Of a DNA stretch of 64,000 nucleotides, positions 18,113-28,912 are shown one piece after another (position 1 is the stretch's first letter; each line of letters starts with the position of its first letter). The stretch comes from Nakamurella flavida (GTDB lineage: Bacteria > Actinomycetota > Actinomycetes > Mycobacteriales > Nakamurellaceae), in assembly GCF_030811475.1 (NCBI RefSeq), contig NZ_JAUSQV010000001.1, positions 62,001 to 126,000 on the forward strand. The letters are read 5' to 3'. The translations under genes were made by a program, and so were the position numbers. The notes below the pieces were generated by a model. It did no database searches. It was not told the origin of the DNA and worked only from the letters and a program-made list of their open reading frames with translations.

Positions 18113-18637
18113 ATGTTCCTGCTGGTGGCTCATTTCCGCTCCGTCGTGCCCGGACCCACCCCGGACGGACTCATCCCGGACGGAGTCACCCCGCAGCCCG
18201 AACCCCGCCCCACGGACGGTCGGACCGACGACCTCGCGCCGGGTCCCGGAGCTCCCGAGGGTGCCCGGGCGCCCATCGACCCCGGACCCGTCGCCGGAGA
18301 TGCCGCGGACCGGGCGGCGGTGGCGCTGCTGGCCGCCCAACCGTCCACGAGATGGCTGCGGTGGGCCGGGTCGACGGAGGAGGCCGGTCATCGGGTGCTG
18401 GTCGCCGAGTTCGCCTCCGCGGCGGACTACCGCCGGGCCCTGTCACCGTTCGAGGTGCGGATGACGGTGGTGCCGTGGTTGTCCGGGGCGGAGATCGAGA
18501 CCAGCGGGGTCTTCGAGGTGTCGGCAGCGGCCGGAGCGGAGGCGGACGCCGGTGCCGATGCCGATGCCGATGCCGGGCCCACGGTGCCCGGTGACCTGCG
18601 GTGGAGTCGGCCGACCGTCACCGATCCGGGCCGTTGA
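18113..18637 (+). CDS. Antibiotic-biosynthesis-monooxygenase (ABM)-like dimeric barrel protein
   Basis: 174 residues from the ATG at 18113, which has GAGGAGG upstream. The first strand (MFLLVAHFRS) and the segments AVALLAAQPSTRWLRWAG, LVAEFASAADYRRALSPFEVR and VVPWLSGAE match the small ABM-type proteins often encoded just upstream of glyS in actinobacteria. The domain is split by a 50-residue Pro/Gly/Asp-rich insertion (about residues 13-62), and there is an Ala/Asp-repeat tail. Function unknown; such folds bind small hydrophobic ligands or haem. Confidence 0.6.
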   Translation: MFLLVAHFRSVVPGPTPDGLIPDGVTPQPEPRPTDGRTDDLAPGPGAPEGARAPIDPGPVAGDAADRAAVALLAAQPSTRWLRWAGSTEEAGHRVLVAEFASAADYRRALSPFEVRMTVVPWLSGAEIETSGVFEVSAAAGAEADAGADADADAGPTVPGDLRWSRPTVTDPGR

Positions 18638-18793
18638 CCACCGGACCGCGGACCGGACCCCGCGCGGAGGAGGACGACGGGTACCCCCTGCCGGCGAGCC
18701 TGCTGCCCGCCGTCCGTCGGCGGGCAGGGTGAGATGGGGCAGGTCGCAGCCGGTGGGCGGGGTGGGCTGGTCGTCCGGACCGGTGGGCGTCGT

Positions 18794-18799
18794 TAGGCT
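18794..18799 (+). promoter_or_regulatory. Candidate -10 box for glyS
   Basis: TAGGCT about 97 bases before the glyS GTG, implying a leader of roughly 90 bases. No T-box or other tRNA-sensing fold was recognised in it. Confidence 0.3.
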
Positions 18800-18895
18800 C
18801 GCGGTCTGTCGCGGGATCCACCGTGGCAGGAAACCGCCCGCGAGCGGCCGCGCCCGGCGCCGGCCGCAACGGGCCCATCGCCGGGAGTTCGCACC

Positions 18896-20287
<1,392 letters not shown>

Positions 20288-20376
20288 CCCCTGGGCGGCG
20301 TGCCGTCGATGTGCACCGCGGAGCCCCGCCGATACCGCAGGACGACGCTGTTCGACACCGGCGGTCCTCCGCACCC

Positions 20377-20410
20377 GCTGCCCGACCGGTCCACGGACCG
20401 GTCGGGCAGC
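20377..20410. terminator. Bidirectional terminator between glyS and M1 peptidase gene
   Basis: Perfect 16-base-pair stem GCTGCCCGACCGGTCC / GGACCGGTCGGGCAGC with a two-base loop, placed between the ends of two convergent genes. Confidence 0.8.
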
Positions 20411-20496
20411 GCCGTGTGCTGCGACACGGGGAACCGCCGCGACCGGGGAGCCGCTGCGACCGGGGAACCGCTTCGAACGGGAAGCTCCGGAAGCCC

Positions 20497-22089
20497 TCAG
20501 CCCAGGGTGCCCGGGTACCGGAACTCCTCCGCGGGCACGGTGGTGCCGCGGAACCAGGCGTCCACGAACGGGCCCATGTCCCGTCCGGCGACCTGGGAGA
20601 TGAACGCCTCCAGCTCGTCGAACGAGGCGTTCCGGCCGCCGTAGGTGGAGATCCATCCGGACAGCAGCTGGTCGAACGCCGCGTCACCGATCTCCCGGCG
20701 GAGGGCGTGCAGGGCCAGCGGTCCGCGGTCGTACACCCGGGTGAACTCCTCACCGGCGCCCATGTCGACCAGCGGGGACGCCCAGAAGTCGGGGTCGTCG
20801 ACCACCTGGGCCATCTGGATCTTCCAGAACCCGTCGGGATTCACCCCGTCGACGTCCTCGTGGTAGAGCCACGGCGCGTAGGAGGCGAAGCACTCGTTGA
20901 GGCAGATGTCGGCCCACCGGTCGATGGTCACGTCGTCGCCGTACCACTGGTGGGCGAGCTCGTGGACGAGCAGATCGGTGTCGGCGGAGAAGGTGTAGAC
21001 CGGGCGGGTCGCGGTCTCCAGGGCGAACCCGAGACTCTGTCCGGTGAAGATGCCGCCGGCGGCCTCGAACGGGTACTCCCCGAACCGGTCCGCCAGCACC
21101 TCGAGGATCTGCTTGGTCCCCGCGGCGACCTCCTGCGCGCGTTCCTCGCCGGGCGCGAACGCGTTCAGGATCGGCGTGCCGTCGTCGAGCTGGTCCTCCG
21201 TGGTGGTGAAGGGGTCGATGTACAGCGTCGTCAGGTAGCTGGCCACCGGGGTGCCGAGCTCCCACCGGAACGCCGACCGTCCCGCGCCGGGATCGGGAAG
21301 CCCGTCGGTCACGGCGATGCCGTTGGAGATGACCCGGAACGGGTCGGGCACGACGGCGGTGACGGCGAACGTCGCGGTGTCGGCCGGGTGCTCGTTGACC
21401 GGGTACCAGGCGGACGCCGCGGTGGGTTCGCCCAGGGCCAGCGCGCCGCCGGCGTCGGTGCGGAACCAGCCGCCGTCACCGAGGTTGGCCGTGCCGCCGC
21501 TGACCGGGCCCGGCTCGCCGCCGTAGGTGACCACCACCTCGAGGGGGCTGCCGGGGTCGAGGCCGGTGACGGGAGTGACGACCAGTTCGGCGTCCTGCCG
21601 GTCGAACGCGGCATCGACACCGGACACGGTGACGGAGTCGACCTCCATCTCGGGCTGCAGGTCGAGGTTGAACCGACCCAGCCTCTCGGGCGAGGTGACG
21701 GTCCCGGTGACCGTGGTGGTGGCGTCGAGCCGGTTGCTGTCCGGGTCGTAGGTGAGGTCGACGTCGTAGTGGTCGACCTGGTAACCGCCGTTGCCGGCCT
21801 CGGGGTAGTACGGGTCACCGATACCCGGGTCGCCGACGGCACCGTCCGCGTCGGGCATCGGGGTGGTCGGCGCGGCGGGGTCGGCCGTCGTCGGATCGTC
21901 GGTCTCCGGGGGCACCGTGATCCCGCCGGACGCATTGGACGACTGTGCGCTGGAGGACGCCGCGGTGGACGGCGCGGTGGCGGCCACCGGCGTGCCGGCC
22001 ACGGTGGACCCGCACGCCGCCGTCGTGAGCACGAGGGCGACGGCCGCGACCGTCCAGGGCCGGCGGTCTCTACGGGTGCGTCGCGTCAT
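20497..22089 (-). CDS. M1-family metallopeptidase lipoprotein
   Basis: 530 residues. The signal peptide ends in a lipobox (VLTTAAC, Cys about residue 26), then a Ser/Ala/Thr linker and the beta-sandwich plus thermolysin-like domains of M1 aminopeptidases. The zinc site is complete: HELAH followed exactly 18 residues later by the third-ligand Glu in NECFASY. The exopeptidase loop reads GGIFTGQSLGF instead of GAMEN, so substrate trimming may differ from classical aminopeptidases. The protein should sit on the outer face of the membrane. Divergent from the ydcF-like gene. Confidence 0.9.
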   Translation of the reverse strand: MTRRTRRDRRPWTVAAVALVLTTAACGSTVAGTPVAATAPSTAASSSAQSSNASGGITVPPETDDPTTADPAAPTTPMPDADGAVGDPGIGDPYYPEAGNGGYQVDHYDVDLTYDPDSNRLDATTTVTGTVTSPERLGRFNLDLQPEMEVDSVTVSGVDAAFDRQDAELVVTPVTGLDPGSPLEVVVTYGGEPGPVSGGTANLGDGGWFRTDAGGALALGEPTAASAWYPVNEHPADTATFAVTAVVPDPFRVISNGIAVTDGLPDPGAGRSAFRWELGTPVASYLTTLYIDPFTTTEDQLDDGTPILNAFAPGEERAQEVAAGTKQILEVLADRFGEYPFEAAGGIFTGQSLGFALETATRPVYTFSADTDLLVHELAHQWYGDDVTIDRWADICLNECFASYAPWLYHEDVDGVNPDGFWKIQMAQVVDDPDFWASPLVDMGAGEEFTRVYDRGPLALHALRREIGDAAFDQLLSGWISTYGGRNASFDELEAFISQVAGRDMGPFVDAWFRGTTVPAEEFRYPGTLG

Positions 22090-22206
22090 GGCACGAAACT
22101 ATCCGGCGGTGGTCACCGGACGGTGAGTCCGCCTCCGGCTGGCATCATCGTCGGCTGGCATCATCGAGACCGATGCCGGACGGCACGGGACTCGGGGGCG
22201 GTGGGC

Positions 22207-22830
22207 GTGACGACGGTGGGGCGGACGGTGGTCCGGTACCTCGCGGGTTTCCTCGTGGTCGCGGTCCTCGTCGTCGCCGGGACCGTCGTGCACATCGAGG
22301 TGGTCGCCCAGCGCGACCAGCGGGACCCGGCCGCGGCCATCGTGGTGCTCGGTGCGGCCCAGTACGACGGCGACCCCTCGCCGGTGTTCGCCGCCCGCCT
22401 CGACCACGCCGCCGAGCTGTACCGCGCCGGGGTCGCCGCCCATGTGGTGACGGTGGGCGGGGGACAGCAGGGCGATGCGACGACGGAGGGCGCGGCCGGC
22501 CGCGAATACCTGCTGGCCGCCGGTCTGCCGGCGGACGCAGTGGTCGCGGTGGGCAGCGGCGAGGACACCCTGCTCAGCCTGCGGGACGCGGCGCCGACCC
22601 TGCGGGACCGGGGATGGACGTCCGTCGTACTGGTGACCGACCCGTGGCACGCGGCGCGGGCGGCGCTGATGGCGGGTGATCTGGGGATGGACGTGCAGGT
22701 GTCGTCGGTGCAGCAGGGCCCGTCGCTGGCCGACGGGGTGCAGGCGCGGTACGTGCTGCGGGAGACCCTGGGCGTCCTGTTCTACCGGCTCACCGGCGGG
22801 TCGTCCGGCGTCGGCTCGGCCGTGCTGTGA
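22207..22830 (+). CDS. YdcF/SanA-like DUF218 membrane protein
   Basis: 207 residues. One N-terminal membrane helix (YLAGFLVVAVLVVAGTVVHI) followed by the DUF218 fold: AAIVVLGAAQYDG, PVFAARLDHAAELY, VVTVGGGQQGDATTEG, and VVLVTDPWHAARA. These match the SanA/YdcF group linked to envelope integrity. GTG 22207 is chosen because GGGGGC lies seven bases upstream; GTG 22201 would be too close. Its stop overlaps the dgt start (GTGA), so the two are coupled. Confidence 0.85.
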   Translation: MTTVGRTVVRYLAGFLVVAVLVVAGTVVHIEVVAQRDQRDPAAAIVVLGAAQYDGDPSPVFAARLDHAAELYRAGVAAHVVTVGGGQQGDATTEGAAGREYLLAAGLPADAVVAVGSGEDTLLSLRDAAPTLRDRGWTSVVLVTDPWHAARAALMAGDLGMDVQVSSVQQGPSLADGVQARYVLRETLGVLFYRLTGGSSGVGSAVL

Positions 22831-24107
22831 ACCCCGTCGTCAGTACGGACGTCGCCGGGGGGTACGACTCCGGGGCGACGGCCCGGCGGGTGTCCGAGTC
22901 GGGCAAGACCGCGGCGCTGCCCGGCGCGGCCCGGGCCACCGATCGGAGCCCGTTCGCGCGGGACCGGGCCCGGGTCCTGCACGCCGCGTCCTTCCGGCGG
23001 CTGGCCGGCAAGACGCAGGTGGTGGCCCCCGACGAGGACGCCGTCCCGCGGACCCGCCTCACCCACTCCCTGGAGGTCGCCCAGATCGCCCGGGAGATCG
23101 GCGCACAGGTGGGTTGCGATGCCGACCTCACCGATCTGGCCGGGCTCGCCCACGACATCGGGCACCCGCCCTTCGGCCACAACGGCGAGGCCGCGCTCGA
23201 CGCCCTGGCCACCGACTGCGGCGGGTTCGAGGCCAACGCGCAGAACCTTCGCCTGCTGGCCAGACTGGAACCCAAGATCACCGGGCCGGACGGCACACCC
23301 GCCGGTCTCAACCTCACCCGGGCATCCCTCGACGCGGTGATCAAGTACCCGTGGCCGCGGTCCGGGCCGGGCAGCAAGTTCGGCTACTACCCCGACGACG
23401 CCGAGGTCTTCGGCTGGGTGCGGGAGGGGACACCCGCCGGGACCCGGCGATGCCTGGAGGCCCAGGTGATGGACTGGGCCGACGACGTCGCCTACTCCGT
23501 CCACGACGTCGAGGACGGCATCGGCGCCGGCCGCATCGACCTGACCCGGCTGGCCGATCCGGACGAGCGCGCCGCGGTCGCCGCCGCCGCGGCCGCCGGG
23601 TACTCGGTGGAGTCTCCCGGGGAGCTGTCCGGGGTGCTGGTCGATCTGCTGGCCCTGCCCGCGGTGGCCGCGGCCGTCGGGGCTCCGCCGGGTCCGGTCG
23701 GCGAGGCCGCCGTGAAGCAGATGACCAGCGAGCTGACCGGGCGGCTGGTCACTGGGCCGATCGCCGCCACCCGGGCCACCGCCGGGCCGGGGCCGCTGCG
23801 GCGCTACGCCGCCGACCTGCAGGTACCGCGGTTGCTGCGGGCCGAGGTGGCCCTGCTCAAGGCGATGGCGCTGCGGTACGTGATGGACGATCCGTCCCGG
23901 TTGCGGGTGCAGATCCAGGAGCAGGAGCTGCTGGGTGAACTCGTCGCCGCGGTCGCCGACCGGGGTGAGCCGGCCCTGGACCCGGCCTTCGTCCCGGCCT
24001 GGCGGGCGGCCGGCGGGGACGACGCGCGGCTGCGGGTGGTGCTGGACCAGGTGTCCCTGCTCACCGACGCCCAGGCTGTCGCGCGGCACCGCCGCTGGTG
24101 CGGCTGA
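22827..24107 (+). CDS. dgt: Deoxyguanosinetriphosphate triphosphohydrolase-like protein (HD domain)
   Basis: 426 residues. Hydrolyses dGTP (or other dNTPs) to nucleoside and triphosphate. HD-domain metal ligands are visible: RTRLTHSLEVAQIAR, the HD pair in LAHDIGHPPFGHNGE, and the later Asp in MDWADDVAYSVHD. The FRRLAGKTQV segment near residue 56 is typical of the dgt family. It begins with a GTG overlapping the ydcF-like stop and lies 86 bases before dnaG, an arrangement common in actinobacteria. Confidence 0.94.
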   Translation: MNPVVSTDVAGGYDSGATARRVSESGKTAALPGAARATDRSPFARDRARVLHAASFRRLAGKTQVVAPDEDAVPRTRLTHSLEVAQIAREIGAQVGCDADLTDLAGLAHDIGHPPFGHNGEAALDALATDCGGFEANAQNLRLLARLEPKITGPDGTPAGLNLTRASLDAVIKYPWPRSGPGSKFGYYPDDAEVFGWVREGTPAGTRRCLEAQVMDWADDVAYSVHDVEDGIGAGRIDLTRLADPDERAAVAAAAAAGYSVESPGELSGVLVDLLALPAVAAAVGAPPGPVGEAAVKQMTSELTGRLVTGPIAATRATAGPGPLRRYAADLQVPRLLRAEVALLKAMALRYVMDDPSRLRVQIQEQELLGELVAAVADRGEPALDPAFVPAWRAAGGDDARLRVVLDQVSLLTDAQAVARHRRWCG

Positions 24108-24181
24108 CCCGGGCGCGGCCCGTCCACCCCGGCACCCGCCCCGGCTGTGGACGGCCGACCGGGGACCCGGCGACGGCCACC

Positions 24182-24187
24182 TAGAAT
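24182..24187 (+). promoter_or_regulatory. -10 box TAGAAT of a leaderless promoter (dnaG)
   Basis: TAGAAT six bases before the GTG start of dnaG. Confidence 0.5.
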
Positions 24188-24193
24188 CGTCGG

Positions 24194-26140
24194 GTGGCTG
24201 GCAGGATCTCCGACGCGGACAAGGAACGGGTCCGCGACGCCAGCCGCATCGAGGCCGTGGTGGGCGACTACGTGGCCCTGCGCCGGGCCGGTGGCGGCAA
24301 CTTCAAGGGCCTGTGCCCGTTCCACGACGAGAAGTCCCCGTCGTTCAACGTGTCCCCGGCGCGGTCCAGTTTCCACTGCTTCGGCTGCGGGGAGGGCGGG
24401 GACGTCTTCGCCTTCGTCTCCCGCATGGAGCACCTGGATTTCGTCGAGACGGTCATGCGGCTGGCCGACCGCGCCGGGATCACCCTCAGTCTCGTCGAGG
24501 GTGGCAGTTCGGTCCGTTCGGACCGGGGATCGCGATCCCGGCTGATCGCGGCCAACAAGGCCGCCGCCGCGTTCTACGCCGAGCAGCTCGCCGGCGACGG
24601 GGGAGCGGCCGGTCGGGCCTTCCTGGCCGAGCGGGGGTTCGACCAGGCCGCGGCCGAGCACTTCGGCTGCGGATTCGCCCCGGCCGGGTGGGACAGCCTG
24701 GTCTCGGCGCTGACCACCCAGGGGTTCACCATCGAGGAGCTGATCAAGGCCGGGCTGGCCAAGCAGGGCCGTCGCGGGCCGATCGACCAGTTCCACCGGC
24801 GGCTGCTGTGGTCCATCCGCGACGGCACCGGTGACGTGGTCGGGTTCGGGGCGCGCCGGCTGTTCGACGACGACCCGATGCAGGCCAAGTACGTGAACAC
24901 GGCCGAGACCCCGGTCTACCGCAAGTCGCAGGTGCTGTACGGCCTGGACCTGGCCAAACGGGACATCGACCGACAGCGGCGGGCTGTGGTCGTCGAGGGG
25001 TACACCGACGTCATGGCCATGCACCTGGCCGGGGTGACGACCGCGGTCGCGTCGTGCGGGACGGCGTTCGGCGACGAGCACATCGTGCTGCTGCGCCGGT
25101 ACCTCGGTGACTCCGATCAGCACCGGGCCGAGGTGATCTACACCTTCGACGGCGACGCGGCCGGGCAGAAGGCGGCCATGAAGGCGTTCGAGTCCGACCA
25201 GCGGTTCGCCGCCGAGACCTCCGTGGCCATCGCGCCGGAGGGCCAGGACCCGTGCGAGATGCGGCAGTCCTCCGGCGACGAGGCGTTGCGGGCGCTGGTG
25301 GAGACCCGCAGACCGCTCTTCGAGTTCGCGGTGCGGACCACGTTGTCCCGCTTCGACCTGTTGACCTCTGAGAGCCGGGTGGCCGCCGCCGATGCGACCG
25401 TGCCCCTGGTCGCCCGGATCAAACGCGAGGAGCTCCGGGAGGACTACGCCCGGACCCTGGCCAACCTGCTGGGCGCCGAACCGGAACGGATCACCCGCCG
25501 CGTGCGGGAGGCGGCGGCCCAGCAGGCGGCGGAGGCCGCGCAGGCCGCGCGCACCCCGGTGACGACGCCCCCCCGGCGGATCGGCCGGGGGAGCGGCGAG
25601 AGCGAGCCGGTGGCCCCGCCGGAGCCGTCCGCGCCGCCCGGCTGGGAGTATCCCAAGGCCCGTGACCAGCGGGCCGCGGTCGAGCGGGAGACCCTCAAGC
25701 TGGCCCTGCAGCAGCCGGCCCTGGTCGCCGGGGACTACCCGCAGGTGCAGCCCGAGGCGTTCCTGGTGGTCGCCTACCGGATGATCCACGAGGCGGTGGA
25801 GGCCGCGGGCGGGCCCCGCTCCGCGATGTCCGGGCCGGACTGGGTCACCACCGTGACCGAGAAGCTGCCGGCCGGCCCCGCGCGCTCGTTGGTGAACGAA
25901 CTGATGGTGGAGCCGGTGAACGTCGGCCGGGAGGCGGACGCGACCTACGCCGGCTCGATCCTGGCCCGGATGGCCGAGCGGTGGGCCCGCATCCAGGAGG
26001 CCGATCTGCGGTCCCAGCTGCAACGGGCCGAGGCCGAGGGGCAGCAGCAGCTCGTGCAGGATCTCGCCGCCGACCTGCAGGCGATGTCGCTGTACCGCCG
26101 CCAGCTGGGTGAACGCGCGGCCGGCGAGGCCGGACCGTGA
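24194..26140 (+). CDS. dnaG: DNA primase
   Basis: 648 residues. Synthesises RNA primers at the replication fork. The N-terminal zinc finger is intact (CPFH...CFGCGEGGD type, residues about 38-66), followed by the RNA polymerase core with EGYTDVMAMH (motif IV), the TOPRIM acidic cluster FDGDAAGQKA and FGARRL. The C-terminal helical domain (from about residue 480), which binds DnaB, follows a Pro-rich linker. The GTG at 24194 is probably leaderless. The stop overlaps the next gene by four bases (GTGA). Confidence 0.97.
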   Translation: MAGRISDADKERVRDASRIEAVVGDYVALRRAGGGNFKGLCPFHDEKSPSFNVSPARSSFHCFGCGEGGDVFAFVSRMEHLDFVETVMRLADRAGITLSLVEGGSSVRSDRGSRSRLIAANKAAAAFYAEQLAGDGGAAGRAFLAERGFDQAAAEHFGCGFAPAGWDSLVSALTTQGFTIEELIKAGLAKQGRRGPIDQFHRRLLWSIRDGTGDVVGFGARRLFDDDPMQAKYVNTAETPVYRKSQVLYGLDLAKRDIDRQRRAVVVEGYTDVMAMHLAGVTTAVASCGTAFGDEHIVLLRRYLGDSDQHRAEVIYTFDGDAAGQKAAMKAFESDQRFAAETSVAIAPEGQDPCEMRQSSGDEALRALVETRRPLFEFAVRTTLSRFDLLTSESRVAAADATVPLVARIKREELREDYARTLANLLGAEPERITRRVREAAAQQAAEAAQAARTPVTTPPRRIGRGSGESEPVAPPEPSAPPGWEYPKARDQRAAVERETLKLALQQPALVAGDYPQVQPEAFLVVAYRMIHEAVEAAGGPRSAMSGPDWVTTVTEKLPAGPARSLVNELMVEPVNVGREADATYAGSILARMAERWARIQEADLRSQLQRAEAEGQQQLVQDLAADLQAMSLYRRQLGERAAGEAGP

Positions 26141-26694
26141 GCTGGTGGCGGCGCCGAGCGGTGGTGCCGCCGCGGCTGCGCGCCGTGCTCGCGGACGACG
26201 AGCGGGTGCTCGGCCTGGCCGAGACCACCGGCGGGACCGTCCTCGGCGCCACCCGGTACGGACTGTGGGTGCTGGACGGCGACGGCGGTGTCCGGCTCGA
26301 CTGGGACCGGGTCGCCACCGCGCGACTGGCCGACGGGCTGCTCACCGTGGTGCCGGTGCGTTCGGTCGGCCGCTGGCCCGGCCCGCCCGCCGGCATCGAG
26401 CCGGTCGGCGCAGACGCCGGCATCGACGTGGCGCGGGACGCCACCCCGGTCGCGGTGCAGTTGGCCGGTCCGACCCGGCTGACGGACGTGGTGCACGCGC
26501 GGGTGCGCCGGTCGGTGGCCACGAGCGGACGTCTGACCGGGGAGTCCGGCAGCGGCTGGCTGGCCTGGCGGCGGATACCCGGTCGCGATGGTCTGCACGC
26601 TCAGTTCCGCCTGGATCCGGGGGTGGATCCAGACCGGCCGGGTCTGGCCGCGGCGGCCGTGGACCTGGCCCGTCAGCTCGACCCGCGGAGCTGA
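26137..26694 (+). CDS. PH-like protein downstream of dnaG, function unknown
   Basis: 185 residues, GTG start overlapping the dnaG stop. A short basic N terminus (SWWRRRAVVPP) is followed by a beta-strand-rich region (LGLAETTGGTVLGATRYGLWVLD...VRLDWDRVATARL) that resembles the bacterial PH-like domains, and an RV-rich helix at the end. No catalytic motif. It is a conserved companion of dnaG in several actinobacteria, to my knowledge without an assigned role. Coupled translation suggests expression with primase. Confidence 0.7.
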   Translation: MSWWRRRAVVPPRLRAVLADDERVLGLAETTGGTVLGATRYGLWVLDGDGGVRLDWDRVATARLADGLLTVVPVRSVGRWPGPPAGIEPVGADAGIDVARDATPVAVQLAGPTRLTDVVHARVRRSVATSGRLTGESGSGWLAWRRIPGRDGLHAQFRLDPGVDPDRPGLAAAAVDLARQLDPRS

Positions 26695-26726
26695 GCCGTA
26701 CCGACGCGGACCGGCTGGACCCGGGA

Positions 26727-28064
26727 TCAGTGCTCGCCGAGCAGCATCTCCTCCTCGTCGAACGGGATCTTCCCGTCGAGCACCGCTCGGATCCGCTCGT
26801 GGTCCACGCCCTCGACCAGATGTCCGACGACGACGGTGGCCACCGCGTTGCCGGCGAAGTTGGTGACCGCGCGCGCCTCGGACATGAACCGGTCGATCGC
26901 CACGATCAAGCTCACGCCGTTGACGAGATCGGGACGGTGCGCCGCGAGCCCGCCGCCGAGGGTGGCCAGGCCGGCTCCGGTCACCCCGGCGGCCCCCTTG
27001 GACGCGATGATCATGAAGAGCAGCAGGGAGATCTGCTCTCCGACGGACAGCGGGTCGCCCAACGCGTTCCCGATGAACAGGGACGCCATCGTCAGGTAGA
27101 TGGCCGTGCCGTCCAGGTTGAAGGAGTACCCGGTGGGCACGACGACCCCGACGACGGGGCGGGACACCCCGAGGTGCTCCATCTTGGTGATCAACCTGGG
27201 CAGGGCCGTCTCCGACGACGCGGTCGCCACGATGAGCAGGAACTCCCGGCGCAGGTAGGACAGCAGCTTGAACACACTGAACCCGGTGGTGACCTTGAGC
27301 AGGGCACCCAGCACGCCGAACACGAAGATCGCGCAGGTCAGGTAGAACGCGCCCATCAGCAGCGCCAGCGAGCCGATCGCCGACCATCCCGCTCCGCCGA
27401 CCACCCCTGCGATGGCACCGAAGGCGCCGACGGGGGCCAGCCACATGATCCCGGCCAGGATGGTGAACACCAGCTTCTGCAGGCTGCCGATCGCGGACAG
27501 CACCGGTTCGCCCCTGCTCCCCATGGCCTGGACGGCGAAACCGACCAGCAGGGCGACGAACAGCGCCTGGAGCACGGACCCGTCGGTGAGCGAGGAGAAC
27601 AGGGTCGTGGGGATGACGTCGAGGAGGAAGTTGCCGGTCCCGGTGGTGGCCGGGACCGTGTAGGCGGGGACGCCGCCGGCGGCCAGACCGTCGCCGGGAT
27701 GCACGATGTTCCCGACCAGCAGCCCGACGACCAGGGCGAAGGTCGACATGACCAGGAAGTAGATCAGCGCGTACCCCCCGACCTTGCCGACCTGGGATGC
27801 CTTGCGCACGGAGCCGATCCCCAACACGATGCTGCAGAAGATGATCGGGCCGATCATCATCTTGACCAGGTTGACGAACGCGGTCCCCAGGACGGCCAAC
27901 CCGGCGGCGTCCGACCGGAGGACGAGTCCCACCGCGGTGCCCAGGACGACGGCGGCGATGACGGCCAGATAGAGCCAGTGGGTGGCCATCCGTCGGCGAC
28001 GGGGCCGACCGTCACCGGGCGAGACCGGTTGTGGTGTGGACGATTCGGGGATCGGTCGACTCAC
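26727..28064 (-). CDS. Dicarboxylate/amino acid:cation symporter (DAACS family, DctA-like)
   Basis: 445 residues from GTG 28064, which has AGGAG five bases upstream. An upstream extension to 28139 lacks an RBS. Glutamate-transporter fold with eight helices and two hairpins: FVNLVKMMIGPIIFCSIVLGI, the hairpin 1 serine-rich region ATASSETALPRLI, the conserved GYSFNLDGTAIY of helix 7 (NMDGT-like), and the KGAAGVTGAG hairpin 2. Likely imports C4-dicarboxylates, aspartate or glutamate with cations at the plasma membrane; the exact substrate cannot be read. Confidence 0.92.
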   Translation of the reverse strand: MSRPIPESSTPQPVSPGDGRPRRRRMATHWLYLAVIAAVVLGTAVGLVLRSDAAGLAVLGTAFVNLVKMMIGPIIFCSIVLGIGSVRKASQVGKVGGYALIYFLVMSTFALVVGLLVGNIVHPGDGLAAGGVPAYTVPATTGTGNFLLDVIPTTLFSSLTDGSVLQALFVALLVGFAVQAMGSRGEPVLSAIGSLQKLVFTILAGIMWLAPVGAFGAIAGVVGGAGWSAIGSLALLMGAFYLTCAIFVFGVLGALLKVTTGFSVFKLLSYLRREFLLIVATASSETALPRLITKMEHLGVSRPVVGVVVPTGYSFNLDGTAIYLTMASLFIGNALGDPLSVGEQISLLLFMIIASKGAAGVTGAGLATLGGGLAAHRPDLVNGVSLIVAIDRFMSEARAVTNFAGNAVATVVVGHLVEGVDHERIRAVLDGKIPFDEEEMLLGEH

Positions 28065-28221
28065 GGGGGCTCCTGGGGCGGCGACATCGAGGACGGCCCG
28101 GCGGCCACCGGCGATGACGCTAGGTCCACAGGTGTTCACCGAACGTGTAGCCGGGACGCAGTGCGAGCTACCTCTGGATCCGCGCGTCGGAGATCGGGGT
28201 CGACGCTCGTCGACCGGGTCC

Positions 28222-28227
28222 TACAGT
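28222..28227 (+). promoter_or_regulatory. -10 box TACAGT of a leaderless promoter (DUF1707 gene)
   Basis: TACAGT seven bases before the ATG at 28235. Confidence 0.5.
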
Positions 28228-28234
28228 GACGGGC

Positions 28235-28903
28235 ATGACCGAGCAGCCCGACCGGGACCCACGGCATCTCCGGGCCTCGAACCAGGACCGGGAACAGGTC
28301 GCCGTCGCCCTGCACACCGCCATGGCCGAGGGGCGCATCGAGGTCCCCGAACTCGAGGAGCGGCTGGACGCGGTGTACCGGGCGAAGACGCTCGGTGAGT
28401 TGGAGCCGTTGACCAGCGACCTGCCCGGCCACCGACCGGTGACCGCCGCGGGGGTCGCCCTCCCGGCCCCGCCCCCCGAGCCGGGGTCTCCGGGGATCGT
28501 GTCCCGGGTCGGCGGCGGCTATCCGACGTCGTCGGCGGCGGTCGCGGTGATGTCGGGGGCGACCCGGTCCGGCCGCTGGGTGGTGCCGCGGCAGTTCACG
28601 GCGGTGGCCGTGATGGGTGGGGTCGAGCTGGACCTGACCCAGGCACGGTTCGCCGAGCGTCAGGTGACGATCACCGCGGTGGCCGTGATGGGCGGCATCG
28701 AGATCACCGTCCCGGCGGATGTCACCGTCCTCGTGAGCGGGATCGGACTGATGGGCGGCTTCGAGGACCACGCGCGATCGGACGGGTACCCCGGCGGACC
28801 GGTGCTCCGGGTCAACGGACTCGCGCTCATGGGCGGGGTCGAGGTCAAGCGGGGCCGTCTGCCGGAGCAGATCACGGACGACGGCAGGAAGGAACTGCGC
28901 TGA
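28235..28903 (+). CDS. DUF1707 / LiaF-like C-terminal domain protein
   Basis: 222 residues. The N-terminal DUF1707 (SHOCT-like) domain has the signature RASNQDREQVAVALHTAMAEGRI and ELEERLDAVYRAKTLGEL. After a Pro-rich linker comes a beta-helical DUF2154-type repeat domain with four successive AVMGG/LMGG turns (AVAVMGGVELDL, AVAVMGGIEI, GLMGGFED, LALMGGVEV). That domain is shared with LiaF cell-envelope stress proteins. No membrane helix is present. Start at ATG 28235, set by the leaderless TACAGT box. Confidence 0.9.
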   Translation: MTEQPDRDPRHLRASNQDREQVAVALHTAMAEGRIEVPELEERLDAVYRAKTLGELEPLTSDLPGHRPVTAAGVALPAPPPEPGSPGIVSRVGGGYPTSSAAVAVMSGATRSGRWVVPRQFTAVAVMGGVELDLTQARFAERQVTITAVAVMGGIEITVPADVTVLVSGIGLMGGFEDHARSDGYPGGPVLRVNGLALMGGVEVKRGRLPEQITDDGRKELR

Positions 28904-28912
28904 CCGTGGGGC

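Noticed and set aside
17285-18391. Extending the small membrane protein upstream to 368 residues
   Set aside because: The extra N-terminal part is Arg/Pro/Gly filler; a good RBS precedes the ATG at 17545.
18650-18895. T-box riboswitch in the glyS leader
   Set aside because: No T-box consensus or antiterminator fold was seen in the leader.
20311-22700. Long plus-strand frame opposite the M1 peptidase
   Set aside because: Shadow of the peptidase gene; only its last part (22207-22830) is the real DUF218 gene.
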